Notes under the pieces: model-generated | The model's database searches: none | Told to the model about the DNA's origin: nothing | Seen by the model: only the letters and a program-made list of their open reading frames with translations | Shown: positions 26,573-36,721 of the stretch, one piece after another | How the letters are laid out: each line of letters opens with the position of its first letter | Position numbering within the stretch: the first letter of the stretch is position 1 | Assembly (NCBI RefSeq): GCF_021513275.1 | Contig: NZ_CP090978.1 | Coordinates: 5,116,001-5,180,000 of the forward strand | Reading direction: 5' to 3' | DNA length: 64,000 bases | Origin: Paenibacillus hexagrammi | Lineage (GTDB): Bacteria > Bacillota > Bacilli > Paenibacillales > NBRC-103111 | Translations under genes and position numbers: made by a program

Positions 26573-28690
26573 ATGAGACCAAGATTGCGGGCACTTTCTT
26601 TCATCAAAGGCTCAAACAAAGATATCAAACTGAAGTTGACTGCCTCATTCTACTCCAAACGTAAGCTATCGAGCTTAAGCAGTAAACTCTTTCTATCCTT
26701 TTTCACAAGCATTCTCGTGTTCACACTCACGGTCGGTATGCTCTCTTATTTCTTCTCCAAAAGTATTCTTCAAAAGCAAATGGAAAACAACTCGTCACAA
26801 ACTGTTGTGCAGCTGGGGCAAAAGCTTGATTATTATTTCAGCATCTACAATAGTCTTAGCAGACAAGTCCTGCAGGATCGAAACATGGAAACCGCTTTGT
26901 TGAATATGAAAAAAGAACCTCTAACCTCCTTTGCATACAGGGACAACCAGTCTAAGGTGAAGAGCTTTTTGAATTCCATTGCTATTGCGGAACCCTCCAT
27001 CCAAGGCATACATATTATCGGCAGCGATGGGGTCGACCTGCGAGTATCTGACAGAATGTTTAATGACGAGAGCATTGCTCAAACCGAATGGTTTAAAGCT
27101 TTGCAGAAAGGCGGTCTGAAGCCTACTTGGCTTCCTACTCGTCAAGATGGTTATTCACGCGTCACCAAAACCTATACGTCCAGTTTTGCCATGGGCCGTC
27201 AGATGAATGGCTTACAATCAGCCGAACAGCTGGGCTACCTGGTTATTGAAATCAAAGCCGACAGCCTTAAGGATCAGTTATCTGGATTATCCGAAGACAG
27301 CAGCATATACGTACTCGACGACAGTCAGCATATTGTATATCAAGATGGAGGCGATTACGGACAAGCCTATCACTTTGCATTCCCAGATAACGTAGAGAAT
27401 AGCACGAACACAACCTTCTACTCCGACGACCACAACTACTTGGTGACTTCGTACAAATCTCCCATCACCCACTGGTCGATTGTGAGAGAGGTGCCGGTTT
27501 CCGTGATTGTAAGCGAAACGTCTACGATTCTTTCTGTTACTTTAATCATGTCAGGTCTATCCTTCCTTGCCGCCCTTCTCGTTGGATTGTATGTTGTTCG
27601 TATGATCAGCAAGCCATTATCCAAGATGAGCATGTTTATGAAAGAAGGCGCTCAGGGTAATCTGAACGTTCGCACCCATTTTCGCAAGGACGATGAAATC
27701 GGTGAGCTCGGACGTTCCTTCGATACCATGATGGAGAACATGACCGCCCTAGTCAAACAGACAGACGGATCCGCTTCTCATGTTCTTCAAGTAGCCGATA
27801 AGCTGCTCTCTCTTTCCGAAGCAACCAACCGTTCTACGAAAGAGATCGCCGCAGCTAGTGAAGAAATCTCTGCTGGATCGAATGTGCTCTCCTCGGAAGC
27901 GGAGAAAGTCAGTGAATTTACCGATCATTTCAGCAAGCGTCTTCAGGATTTTGCCAAGGCCAATGAAGTCTTAGAACACTCTGCCTTACATGTAAAGCAT
28001 TCTAGTGATAAAGGCTCATCCTATCTATCCGAGCTTTCCATTCAAACAAGGCAGACCGAAGCCATGAACCGCTCCATGAATCAAAAATTTATTGATTTTC
28101 AAACCAGCACGCAATCCATTCAAAAAATTCTAATTCTAATGAAAAACCTGACCTCACAAACAAATATCTTATCACTTAATGCCTCTATTGAAGCTGCCAG
28201 AGCAGGAGCGGCCGGAAAAGGGTTTAACGTCATTGCCGATGAAATTCGTCAACTGGCCGAGCAATCCAAGCAGTCTATTGAAATCGTATCCGCGACGATT
28301 CTGCAGCTGCAAGCGAGTGTAACGGACATTGTGAACGAGCAGCAAGCCTCATCTGTATTATTTGAGAATCAGATTGAGCAGGTACGCAAAACCGATGAAA
28401 TATTTAATGAGGTTAATAACGATATGGAGGAGTTTATTCAGCAGCTTCAGACGGTTTCGACCACCTTACATACGTTTATTCAATCCCAGCAGACGTTGTC
28501 CGACTCTATTCACAACGTAAGCGCTGTAGCCCAGCAGTCCTTCGCTTCATCCAATCTTGTTGCCAACATGACACAAAAACAAGCGGAGGCCAGCTATGAA
28601 ACCGTTGACTACTCGCAGCAATTAGATCAATTAGCCAAGCAGCTGTCTGCCTCGCTGAAGCAATTCCAAATTCAAATTAACAAGGGATAA
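26573..28690 (+). CDS. Methyl-accepting chemotaxis protein
   Basis: A receptor of about 705 residues. It has a first membrane segment (about residues 35-60), an extracellular dCache-type sensor to about residue 290, a second membrane segment (SVTLIMSGLSFLAALLVGLY) and a HAMP domain. The long signalling coiled coil has the conserved hairpin tip around SLNASIEAARAGAAGKGFNV and IADEIRQLAEQS. The ATG at 26573 follows AAAGGGTGG. It is divergent from araN, so attraction to arabinan breakdown products is a fair inference, though the ligand cannot be read from sequence. Confidence 0.9.
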   Translation: MRPRLRALSFIKGSNKDIKLKLTASFYSKRKLSSLSSKLFLSFFTSILVFTLTVGMLSYFFSKSILQKQMENNSSQTVVQLGQKLDYYFSIYNSLSRQVLQDRNMETALLNMKKEPLTSFAYRDNQSKVKSFLNSIAIAEPSIQGIHIIGSDGVDLRVSDRMFNDESIAQTEWFKALQKGGLKPTWLPTRQDGYSRVTKTYTSSFAMGRQMNGLQSAEQLGYLVIEIKADSLKDQLSGLSEDSSIYVLDDSQHIVYQDGGDYGQAYHFAFPDNVENSTNTTFYSDDHNYLVTSYKSPITHWSIVREVPVSVIVSETSTILSVTLIMSGLSFLAALLVGLYVVRMISKPLSKMSMFMKEGAQGNLNVRTHFRKDDEIGELGRSFDTMMENMTALVKQTDGSASHVLQVADKLLSLSEATNRSTKEIAAASEEISAGSNVLSSEAEKVSEFTDHFSKRLQDFAKANEVLEHSALHVKHSSDKGSSYLSELSIQTRQTEAMNRSMNQKFIDFQTSTQSIQKILILMKNLTSQTNILSLNASIEAARAGAAGKGFNVIADEIRQLAEQSKQSIEIVSATILQLQASVTDIVNEQQASSVLFENQIEQVRKTDEIFNEVNNDMEEFIQQLQTVSTTLHTFIQSQQTLSDSIHNVSAVAQQSFASSNLVANMTQKQAEASYETVDYSQQLDQLAKQLSASLKQFQIQINKG

Positions 28691-28735
28691 TGAGACCGGC
28701 CCCCTCTTACATGGCAGCATCTAAGCAATATAAGC

Positions 28736-28784
28736 AGAGATTGTATGCCCGTGCTTACCGATTACTAGGTATACAATCTCTTTT
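28736..28784 (+). terminator. Terminator after the chemoreceptor
   Basis: AGAGATTGTAT at 28736-28746 pairs with ATACAATCTCT at 28771-28781, followed by TTT. It lies 46 bases after the stop codon. Confidence 0.8.
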
Positions 28785-28999
28785 AGATTAGAAATATATA
28801 AAATAAATAATTTACACGAAAATTACCAGCAAAATCCCATCCATATATAACCAAGAAATCGAATTCAAAGAAGGATCTCTACCTTTATTTTAAATTTTTT
28901 ATGATAACTTTCACATTTTTCGCGATTTAGGGCTATTATTTTTGTAATTTTACGTATATCATTTATGATAAGTTTAAAATAAAAAGGAGATCGTTTCTT

Positions 29000-29916
29000 A
29001 TGATCTATATTAAAGAACTCCGTTCTGGTTTAAATATATTTAAAGCATTAAGCTCAGAAATACGTATTGAGATCTTAGAACTCCTGGCAAAGAACCAAAG
29101 CTTAAATCTGAATGATCTTGCCGGCAAGCTGAACTTGACCAACGGCGCTATCACTATGCATATAAAAAGCTCGAAGAAAGCGGCTTGATTGAAATCAACA
29201 CCGCGGTAGGCAAACACGGTATTCAGAAAATTTGCTATTTGAACGAAGAAAAGCTGATGGTTGATTTGCGAAGCAAAGAGACGGAGAACCTCTATGAGGT
29301 GAACATCAAGGTTGGCCACTACAGCAACTATCAGGCTCTTCCTACCTGCGGCCTTGCGACAAAGGACAGCATAGTCGGCGATTTTGACGACCCGCGCTAC
29401 TTTGCAGACCCGCAGAGAATTGATTCACAAATCATTTGGCTTTCTGAGGGCTTCCTTGAATACCGAATTCCCAATTACTTGAAACCGAATCAGAGCTTTA
29501 AGGAGATTCAATTCTCCATGGAACTGAGCTCGGAAGCTCCTGGGTTTTGCAGTAATTACCCCTCTGATATTTACTTTTCCATCAATGACAAAGAACTAGG
29601 CTACTGGACCAGTCCTGGGGATTTCGGCGATACACGCGGTACCTTTAATCCCGATTGGTGGCCGCCGCATTTAAATCAATACGGTGTCCTTAAGTTGATA
29701 CGGGTGAATGAAGAGGGCAGCTTTATCGATGGCTGCCGCATCTCCGACGTCACACTTGCCGATATAAACCTGGATTACAAAAGCGAAATCAATTTCAAAA
29801 TGGCCGTTGACGATAGATCCAAAAATAAACGCGGGCTGACCATTTATGGTCAAAACTTCGGGAACTATAATCAGGACCTCCTCGTACGAGTCCTGTATAC
29901 GGATTTTGAAGAATAA
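29000..29916 (+). pseudogene. ArsR-like HTH transcriptional regulator with one apparent frameshift
   Basis: A regulator of about 305 residues whose frame breaks near 29164-29168. The N-terminus is a winged helix: IFKALSSEIRIEILELLAKN, then LNDLAGKLNLTNGAITMHI. Adding one A to the A-run gives HIKKLEESGLIEINTAVG and joins the second part. The C-terminal about 230 residues are beta-rich (YRIPNYLKPNQSF, GYWTSPGDFGDTRG) and look like a ligand-binding domain. The ATG follows AAGGAGA. It may regulate the neighbouring arabinan locus. The break looks like a homopolymer error. Confidence 0.75.
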
Positions 29917-29934
29917 GGATTCATGGATGATAGC

Positions 29935-29972
29935 AAAAAGAGCCGTAAGGGATATTTCCCTCGGCTCTTTTT
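29935..29972 (+). terminator. Terminator after the HTH regulator
   Basis: AAAAAGAGCCG pairs with CGGCTCTTTTT around a loop containing a further AGGGA/TCCCT stem. It lies 19 bases after the stop and can act on both strands, so it may also serve the minus-strand gene at 30003. Confidence 0.85.
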
Positions 29973-30002
29973 GATGTAAGGCACGGATTCCTTTGGCTAT
30001 TT

Positions 30003-30308
30003 CTACTCAAATTCTGGGGCTTTTCTCCATTCTCCTACTATAGGCATCGTTACTATGATACGGTCCAGAATCCCAAATCCTGCATAATATGTTCGATCCC
30101 ATTCTCGCGCGCTATGCTGCACATACATTTCATGATACGAGAACAATATATAATTCTTACTTCTCACAAACATCTGCTGGGAATTGTCCATGTTACTCGA
30201 TACAGGTAGATACCTTGAACGTATCCACTTTTCAAAATCCTCGGAATTGGGATTTGTCCAAATCAAGAGCAGCAGTACAACAGCCAATAGAAAGGCAAAA
30301 ACTCTCAT
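30003..30308 (-). CDS. Small exported hypothetical protein
   Basis: A 101-residue protein with an N-terminal hydrophobic segment (MRVFAFLLAVVLLLLIW), probably an uncleaved anchor or signal. The rest is charged and aromatic (YILFSYHEMYV). AAGGAG lies about 8 bases before the ATG. I do not recognise the family. It is a single-gene unit between two terminators or gaps. Confidence 0.65.
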   Translation of the reverse strand: MRVFAFLLAVVLLLLIWTNPNSEDFEKWIRSRYLPVSSNMDNSQQMFVRSKNYILFSYHEMYVQHSAREWDRTYYAGFGILDRIIVTMPIVGEWRKAPEFE

Positions 30309-30411
30309 AAGGAAGGCTCCTTTCCATCATGACTTGTACTCTACCATATGTATGGTGTGTATAAATCATGATTAAGGAAAGCGAGTCCTGCCAATCCCAA
30401 TTGAGTTATGA

Positions 30412-31083
30412 CTACGCCTTAGCTGCCAACTCTTCAATGAGATCCGAGGTCCACACGTGAGTACCTGTCATATCGGAATTGACAGCCTTCATCATGGCCA
30501 AAGCAATATGCTTCGCCTCAATAGCCCGATATTGGCGCATCCCCCCGATCATAAGCGGCTCTACGAGCCGCATTACAGCAGCAGCAAGTTTCTCACCGGA
30601 ACGGTTCTCGATTCGTTGTCCAAGAATCAGTGATGGTCGCAAAATGTGGAGCGTACGCAGGTTTAGCTGCCGAAGCCCCTGCTCGACATCCCCCTTGACC
30701 CGACTGTAGAAGAACATCGACTTCGGATCAGCCCCCATGGCTGAGACAATGGCATATGCAGCCGCGCCGTACTGCTTCGCCAAGTTCCCCAGCTCCAGGG
30801 GATACTCATGGTCGACCTTGCGGAATTGTTCTTGACTTCCTGCCTTCTTGATCGTTGTTCCTAGTGCGCAAAACACATGAGCTCCCTGCATATTTTCACA
30901 AGAGATGCAGTCTTCCAGATGCTCGTAATCCACGATGATTTCCCTGAGTTTATCGTTCTTACTCCCGGTAGAGGTCCTGACCAGAGTAATTACCTTCTCG
31001 TAGTTACCGCTGCTAAGCAGCAGTCCGGTCAATTCTCGGCCGACCAAGCCCGATGCCCCAGCAATAATTGCCGTATGTCCCAA
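30412..31083 (-). CDS. NAD(P)-binding oxidoreductase, HTATIP2-like SDR-type
   Basis: A protein of about 223 residues with an N-terminal Rossmann motif (GASGLVGREL). The later landmarks AIVSAMGADPKSMFFYSRVKG and LRPSLILGQR are those of the atypical-SDR family of nucleoside-diphosphate-sugar-epimerase-like proteins. The likely start is the TTG at 31083, because GGGAGG lies about 8 bases upstream. The substrate is unknown. It lies 17 bases after the RDD gene on the same strand, so the two are probably co-transcribed. Confidence 0.8.
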   Translation of the reverse strand: MGHTAIIAGASGLVGRELTGLLLSSGNYEKVITLVRTSTGSKNDKLREIIVDYEHLEDCISCENMQGAHVFCALGTTIKKAGSQEQFRKVDHEYPLELGNLAKQYGAAAYAIVSAMGADPKSMFFYSRVKGDVEQGLRQLNLRTLHILRPSLILGQRIENRSGEKLAAAVMRLVEPLMIGGMRQYRAIEAKHIALAMMKAVNSDMTGTHVWTSDLIEELAAKA

Positions 31084-31099
31084 CCTGGATACCTCCCTC

Positions 31100-31897
31100 T
31101 TACACTTCCCAGTCCTCACGCAGCTCTTGATAGACCGCGATCACATATGCCGCTTTGTCCGGATACTGTTCATGATCAAGCCCCAATTTATGAGCAAAAT
31201 GTGCGGCAATCGGAGCGCTCAGCTCTTGAAGCTTGGCTTCATGAAGATTCGGCAGCCGTTCCGCCCATGCATGTAGTAAGCTCCAGTCCTCAGAAGTTAC
31301 AGCACGCTTTTGAATATCATCCAACAACACATGCGGGATGCTGCCGCTCCGTTTGGCAATAGCCCGATCAATTCGTTTCCTTCGTTTTAAGCGTTCCTTG
31401 CGCGTCTCCATTACAACCATCGTACCTGCAACCATATCCCCGATTCGCTTATCGCGTGAACTAAGCAGTATCGTGACTGCTCCCAGAAAATAGCCGCTGG
31501 GCAGCATATCCAGTAAGCGGAACAAGTTACGAATCACGATGGACAGCACAGTAGCTGACTGCCCGTTATTTTGAAGCACACGAACCCCTATGATCCTTTT
31601 GCCCGGTGTCTGCCCGCCCATGAAAGCTTCCGTACCGATCAAATACCCTAAATTTAACAAGAGAAAAAAGATAATGATCAAAGCTAGCACATAATCTCCC
31701 ATATCGAAGGACCAACTACCTTGGAGCAAACGGCCGACTCCGACTGTAAATAGCACGAGAAGAAAGTTTACAACCGTCAGAATAAAGCCGTCGACCAAAT
31801 GAGCTAGCGCCCGGCTGCCGAGCCCAGCGGTTTGAAACTGCAGCTGAACCTGCTCAGGCGTAACGATCATCAGTTCTTTATCCGTGGACCCATTCAT
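31100..31897 (-). CDS. RDD-family membrane protein
   Basis: A protein of about 265 residues. The RDD domain is at about residues 20-160 (LGSRALAHLVDGFILT, then GQTPGKRIIGVRVL), with three or four membrane segments. A cytoplasmic C-terminal extension has a basic start (RKERLKRRKRIDR). The ATG at 31897 follows GAGGAG. It is divergent from the SpoIIM-like gene with 65 bp between. RDD and SpoIIM-like genes occur together with MoxR/DUF58 clusters, as here. Confidence 0.85.
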   Translation of the reverse strand: MNGSTDKELMIVTPEQVQLQFQTAGLGSRALAHLVDGFILTVVNFLLVLFTVGVGRLLQGSWSFDMGDYVLALIIIFFLLLNLGYLIGTEAFMGGQTPGKRIIGVRVLQNNGQSATVLSIVIRNLFRLLDMLPSGYFLGAVTILLSSRDKRIGDMVAGTMVVMETRKERLKRRKRIDRAIAKRSGSIPHVLLDDIQKRAVTSEDWSLLHAWAERLPNLHEAKLQELSAPIAAHFAHKLGLDHEQYPDKAAYVIAVYQELREDWEV

Positions 31898-31962
31898 AGC
31901 ATCTCCTCGCAATTCCAAAATTATGGTAAACTGTAAACTGATAAAAGCTAAAGGGGGTAAGC

Positions 31963-32954
31963 ATGGAACTAACACGTTTTATTAAGGAAAACAAATCGAT
32001 GTGGACGGAGCTCGAACAGCAGCTGGAGCTGTTGGATAAACGAAGCGGCAAGCTGCAATCCGGCCATTTGGACCGTTTCACCGAATTGTACAAAACGGTA
32101 TCCTCACATCTGTCAGCCATGCAGACCTACAGCCCGGCGGATGAAACGACCGTATACTTGAACCATCTCGTATCCCGCGCTCACAATGCGATGTATAAGG
32201 AAAATAACAAAAGCGGCACGCAGCTTAAAACGTTTTTTCTGCACCATTTCCCACTCCTCATTCAGGCGAGAGGCTGGTTTGTTGTCGCAGCGCTGCTCTT
32301 ATTTATTCTTGGTGGTCTGCTAGGCTTTCTCTCCGTCCGTCAGGACCGTTAAACATTCACTTTATCATGCCCGGTCAAATGGCTGACCAAATTGATCCTT
32401 CCAAGACTGCTGATCCGCGGGGCGATCTGCATAGTCCGCTGATTTCGACAGCCATAATGACCAATAATATTCGCGTAGCGGTCATGGCTTTTATCAGCGG
32501 GGTCACCCTAGGCTTCGGCACTGCTTATCTGATGATCAGCAACGGACTCATTGTTGGAGCTCTAGCTGCGGTATTCATGCAATCCGGCAAAAGCTATGTA
32601 TTCTGGGCCTACATTCTGCCTCACGGTATTATCGAGCTGAGCGCCATCTTCATCGCGGGAGGAGCTGGACTGTACATGGGCTACCGCTTCTTCGTACCGG
32701 GCCCGTTTCCCCGCAGAGCGAGGTTCCTGGAGTCGGCCAAAGAATCAGCTCAGCTGCTGATCGGAACGGTTCCTTTGTTCGTGATCGCAGGAATTATTGA
32801 AGGCTATATCACACCTTCGACACTCTCCCTGGAAGTTAAATACTTGATTGCAGGGGGAACCCTGGTCATCCTGGCCCTCTATTACATGTACGGTGCCCGG
32901 AATGTAAAACAAAAGAATCGAAACCACTCTGCTATAAAGCATCCTTCGACTTAA
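31963..32954 (+). pseudogene. SpoIIM-like (stage II sporulation protein M family) membrane protein with one apparent frameshift
   Basis: This is a SpoIIM/DUF95-type membrane protein of about 330 residues. The N-terminal part is cytoplasmic and helical, ending in a first membrane segment (WFVVAALLLFILGGLLGFLS). The frame stops near 32346 after VRQD. Adding one C gives VRQDPLNIHFIMPGQMADQ and joins the rest, with four or five membrane segments (AVMAFISGVTLGFGTAYLM; YILPHGIIELSAIFIAGG). True SpoIIM helps peptidoglycan remodelling in engulfment. This family member sits by RDD, DUF58 and MoxR genes instead and may have another job. Its 3' end overlaps the convergent DUF58 gene by 23 bases. Confidence 0.78.
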
Positions 32955-34217
32955 GCTCTAAGTAGGCATTAACCGCAGACAACGTTAACTGGTCGGCAGG
33001 GACATCCATAACAGGGATGCCTTGACCGGCCATTTGCGCTGTATACTGATGCCGATCCAGGGCAAATTTGTGGGCAACACTTTGGATGTAGGCTTCTCTG
33101 CTGGTTTCAACCTGCACCCGAGCCCACTCATGCAGCAGCGGATCGCTAAGAGATAGCATCAGTACATAGTGCGCTCTACGAAGCCGGTGTGTATAAGGAA
33201 GCAGCTCCTTGTTGTACAAATAGCTCTCCATATCGGAGAACAGAACAACCAGGGATCTTTTTTTCAAATACTTCATCAAGTGATTCATCGCGATCGAATA
33301 GGAAGATTCTACAAAGTCCGCTTTCAGGTCATAGACGGCCCGCGTAAGCTCATGCAGATGCGGCAGCCCCTGCCAGGCGGAACATAAACCTTCATTCGAC
33401 TGGAGAAAGCCAGTAAAGCCACTTGATCCCCTTGCTTCAGGGCAACTGCAGCCAGGGTCAAAGCTGCTTCCAGCGTTCGATCCAATTTGATCTGACCGTC
33501 CAGTTCAATCCCCATCTGTCTGCCGCAATCAAGCAAAATCGTGACGATTTTTCCTTTTTCCGGCTGAAATAAATTCGTCATAAGCTTGGCTGCGCGAGCA
33601 GATGCTTTCCAGTTCAAATGCCGCACATCGTCCCCTTGCACATAATCCCGAATATAGTGGAACTCTGATCCGCTAGTCTGCTTCCTCGCAATGCGGTGGC
33701 CGTCCAGAATCAAGGTATTCTGTACAGCTCCTAGGACCCCTCTGACCTGAGATAAATCCGGGTAAATGTCAACCCAATCGGATAGCTCCAGCTTCACTTG
33801 CTTCTTCCATAGCTGAAGTCCCCCCCAGTAGCGGAGATATATGCTTTTAAATTCGTATCGGCCTCGTTCCAAAGCCATCGTTGTATAAAAAAATGAAGCT
33901 TTACTCCCTTCCATCCGTCCGCTAAGCCGGTTAAGCACTGCACTGAAGGGCGCCGGTACATCGTCCCTAAGCTCAACATATCCAGACTGAGGCTCACTAG
34001 TGCTCAACTCAATGCTTACTTCAAAGCCCTGCCTCACATCCGCTTGATCGGGTATATGCCTAGTCACACTCCAAACCTGCCTCTTCGGAAGCAGCAGGAC
34101 ATCCACAACACTTAAGACGAGCAATAGCGCATTGCAGCTCAGGAATACAGGAAGCCCTTGCCCAAACACCGCTCCAATCAACGTAAGTATTGCTCCAATT
34201 GCAGCAAGCACGATCAT
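32932..34217 (-). pseudogene. DUF58 (VWA-like) protein with one apparent frameshift
   Basis: A protein of about 428 residues. Two N-terminal membrane segments (MIVLAAIGAILTLIGAVFG, then SCNALLLVLSVVDVLLL) are followed by a beta-rich domain and the DUF58 core (DYVQGDDVRHLNWKASARA). A VWA-like segment comes next (TILLDCGRQMG). The frame breaks at the C-run 33367-33370. Adding one base gives YVPPGRGLPHLHELTRA and continues to the end at 32932. As given, the upstream MoxR frame runs into this gene because of the MoxR frameshift, making a false fusion. DUF58 proteins pair with MoxR ATPases, probably as clients or adaptors at the membrane. Confidence 0.82.
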
Positions 34218-34254
34218 TCGCTGAGTAGGTACAACAAATTCCTGCAGGAAGAAC

Positions 34255-35174
34255 CTACCTGGGAACGGGAATAGAACCGAGCGTTTCTTGGATGATGTGG
34301 TCACTGGTTCCCCCTCCAATTCCGTCTGAGGCGTCAAAATCAGCCTGTGCCGCAGCGTCGGCCGCGCGACCATTTTGATATCGTCAGGTGTTACATAGCT
34401 TCTTCCTTCCAACAGCGCCCATGCCTTGCTGGCCATAAGCAGCGCAATGCCTGCACGAGGACTTGCCCCGAGCTGCACCTTTCTGGACTCGCGGGTTTTT
34501 CGAACGATGGTTGCCATGTAGGTATAAAGGGAATCCTCCACGACAACATCGGCAAGCTGCCTTTGCAGCTCATGCATTCGCCCGGCATTCATAACGGCTT
34601 CTAGCGAAAGCTCCTTCTCTTTAAAAAAAGGCGTATGCTGGCGGAGAATCTCGACTTCCGCTTCTTCTCCCGGATAATCCAGCACAAGCTTGAATAGGAA
34701 CCGGTCCAGCTGCGCCTCTGGCAGCGGATACGTTCCTTCGTATTCGACCGGGTTCTGCGTCGCAATCACGAAGAACGGCTCCGGAAGCGGATAGGTCGTT
34801 CCTTGTATCGTGACCTGCCGCTCCTCCATCGCTTCCAGCAGCGCAGCTTGCGTCTTAGGACCGGAACGGTTAATCTCATCGGCAAGAAGCACGTTCGTAA
34901 AGATAGGTCCTTGAATCGTAGAAAATTTACTGTCGTGCATATGATAAATCACGCTGCCGGTAATATCCCCGGGCATTAGATCAGGGGTAAATTGAATCCG
35001 ACGGAAGTCCCCTCCCGAAAGAGCTGCGAGTGTACGCGCCATCTTCGTCTTCCCCAGCCCCGGCACGCCTTCCAAAAGGACATGCCCTCCGGCAAGCATC
35101 GCAGCCGCCAGCAGTCTGATGTTCAGCTTCTGCCCATACAGTCGCTGCTCCATCGCTTCTATTAGTTCTATCAT
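34255..35174 (-). pseudogene. MoxR-family AAA+ ATPase with one apparent frameshift near its end
   Basis: A MoxR ATPase of about 307 residues. Walker A is GVPGLGKT at residues 36-43, Walker B is VLLADEINR, sensor 1 is FFVIATQNPVEYEG, and the arginine-finger region is EAQLDRFLFKL. The ATPase core is intact. Near 34302 one base seems missing; adding it gives ELEGEPVDHIIQETLGSIPV and a natural stop at 34255. The ATG at 35174 follows AAGGAG. MoxR proteins act as chaperones that activate or assemble VWA/DUF58 partners, and the DUF58 gene follows 37 bp downstream. Confidence 0.85.
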
Positions 35175-35179
35175 TCCGC

Positions 35180-36721
35180 TCACTCCTTCTCCAAGTAGGC
35201 GATGATCTCGCCCATGTCGCGCGTCCGCGTAACGAACTCGCGGACGCTCGTTCTCGCGCCCCGCTTCGCCGGGGGCGCTGCCGCGATGCCGCCGCCGTCA
35301 GCCGGCGGCTCACTGCCGAGCAGGCGCGCCAGCCGCGCCGCCTGCTCCTCAGGCCAGCGGGCGCGTGCTGCCGCAAGCGCCTGCTCAGTACTTGCGCTGG
35401 GGCTTAGCCCCCAGCGCCGGTGCAGCAGCTGCCGCAGATGCAGCTGCTGGTGCCTCAGCGCCTCGTCGCGATAGCCGAGGCGCTCGTACCAGGCGGCGAC
35501 GGCCCGCAGGGTCTCGTCGCCGCGCCGCACCGTCCACGCCCGCGGCGTGTGGACGGGGCCAAAGCGCTTGCCGCGCAGCCAGAGCCACAGCAGCAGCGCG
35601 ATGCCAAGCTGCGCGCTGGCGAGCACCAGCCACGCGGGGTAGATGGCCAGCAGCCCAGGCTTCGTCCCGTAGCCGTGATGGGTCTCGTCGACCCACACGG
35701 CGCTCCAGGACTTCGTGAACTGCGGCCACAACAACTCAAAATGGGAGTGCTCCAGCACCTTCCCATTGAACAGCCACTCCGGCGTCAGCATGACCGTCAT
35801 GCTGCCTGCGCCGATCTGCATGCGGCTGGCGAGCGTGCCGCTCCCGTCAGAGAACAGCACCGTGCCGCCGCTGCCCGGTTTGATCCGGTATGAGGTAGCC
35901 ACCTCACCGGTCAAATTCTCTCCATCTGCGTCCATTCCTAATTTGATGGAGTGCACGGCGGGAACCGACGCTTCCTCTCTGTCGAACAAAGCGGCCACTC
36001 CCGCTTCTCCCTCATCATCATCTGCATGGATATCTGCACTTGAACTTGCATCTTTACTTACATTCGATTTGACTCTATCATCCGTATTTGCACTTGAAAC
36101 GGAATCTGCAGTTGCATTTGCATTTGCATTTGTATCTTCACTTTCACTCGACTTCGCACGCATTTTCGTATTCGCACTATCATTCGCATTGTCATTCGCA
36201 TTATCATTCGCATTATCATTCGCATTATCATTCGAACTATCGTTCGCATTGTCGTTCGCACTATCATTCGCACTATCACTTGAGCTCGCATCAGTATCTT
36301 TATCTGTTTCTGCAGTTCCATCCGCATCCACATCTGCTCCCAAACCCGCATCGCCTTCTACACGCTCAACCTCAAACTCATGCCAAGCTTCGGGATGCTT
36401 CTGCAAAAGAATGAAGTCGTTTCCCTGCTCCACCCATTGCAGCACACGATCTTTTTCTGCTTTCGTGATGCCCTCAGGCTCTACGGCAACCAGCATCATA
36501 CCGCTGCCCTCAGGCAGATAGTTCCAGTCCAGACGCCATTCCTTCACCTTCTGATGCTTACTTAGCAGCTCACGCCAAGCTTTTGTTCCGTCCCGGTCGG
36601 CAGAGAATGACAAGTAAGGAGGTTGATCGGGCAGGGATGGCCTGACAACGACATAACCCAGAACAAGAAATAATAGAGTGCTGAGGGCGAACCCCATATG
36701 CAGCTTATTCAGCCCTCTCAT
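35180..36721 (-). CDS. DUF4350-domain membrane protein with Ser/Asn/Asp repeat insert
   Basis: A protein of about 513 residues. It has one N-terminal membrane segment, a DUF4350-type extracytoplasmic domain (SFSADRDGTKAWRELLSKH; VEQGNDFILLQKH; WVDETHHGYGTKPG), a second membrane segment near residue 370, and a basic Ala/Arg-rich cytoplasmic tail. An insert of about 90 residues made of S-A-N-D-type repeats lies inside the domain, encoded by 12-bp DNA repeats. The 3' third is markedly GC-rich. The ATG at 36721 is inside the end of the upstream gene (17-base overlap). DUF4350 proteins are usual neighbours of MoxR/DUF58 but have no known function. Confidence 0.82.
   Translation of the reverse strand: MRGLNKLHMGFALSTLLFLVLGYVVVRPSLPDQPPYLSFSADRDGTKAWRELLSKHQKVKEWRLDWNYLPEGSGMMLVAVEPEGITKAEKDRVLQWVEQGNDFILLQKHPEAWHEFEVERVEGDAGLGADVDADGTAETDKDTDASSSDSANDSANDNANDSSNDNANDNANDNANDNANDSANTKMRAKSSESEDTNANANATADSVSSANTDDRVKSNVSKDASSSADIHADDDEGEAGVAALFDREEASVPAVHSIKLGMDADGENLTGEVATSYRIKPGSGGTVLFSDGSGTLASRMQIGAGSMTVMLTPEWLFNGKVLEHSHFELLWPQFTKSWSAVWVDETHHGYGTKPGLLAIYPAWLVLASAQLGIALLLWLWLRGKRFGPVHTPRAWTVRRGDETLRAVAAWYERLGYRDEALRHQQLHLRQLLHRRWGLSPSASTEQALAAARARWPEEQAARLARLLGSEPPADGGGIAAAPPAKRGARTSVREFVTRTRDMGEIIAYLEKE
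36169..36280. repeat. 12-bp tandem repeat array inside the DUF4350 gene
   Basis: About nine imperfect copies of a 12-bp unit (TCATTCGCATTA) in tandem, with A/G and C/T variants such as TCGTTCGCATTG. The length is a multiple of three, so the frame is kept. Each unit encodes N-A-N-D or S-A-N-D. Copy number probably varies between strains. Confidence 0.9.

Noticed and set aside
33324..35183. A single 619-residue MoxR-DUF58 fusion protein
   Set aside because: The fusion needs the MoxR frame to run past its natural end. One added base restores the normal MoxR C-terminus and stop at 34255, with DUF58 as a separate gene.
35202..35893. Several long plus-strand open frames, Arg/Ala-rich
   Set aside because: They are antisense to the GC-rich end of the DUF4350 gene and have the biased composition expected of shadow frames.
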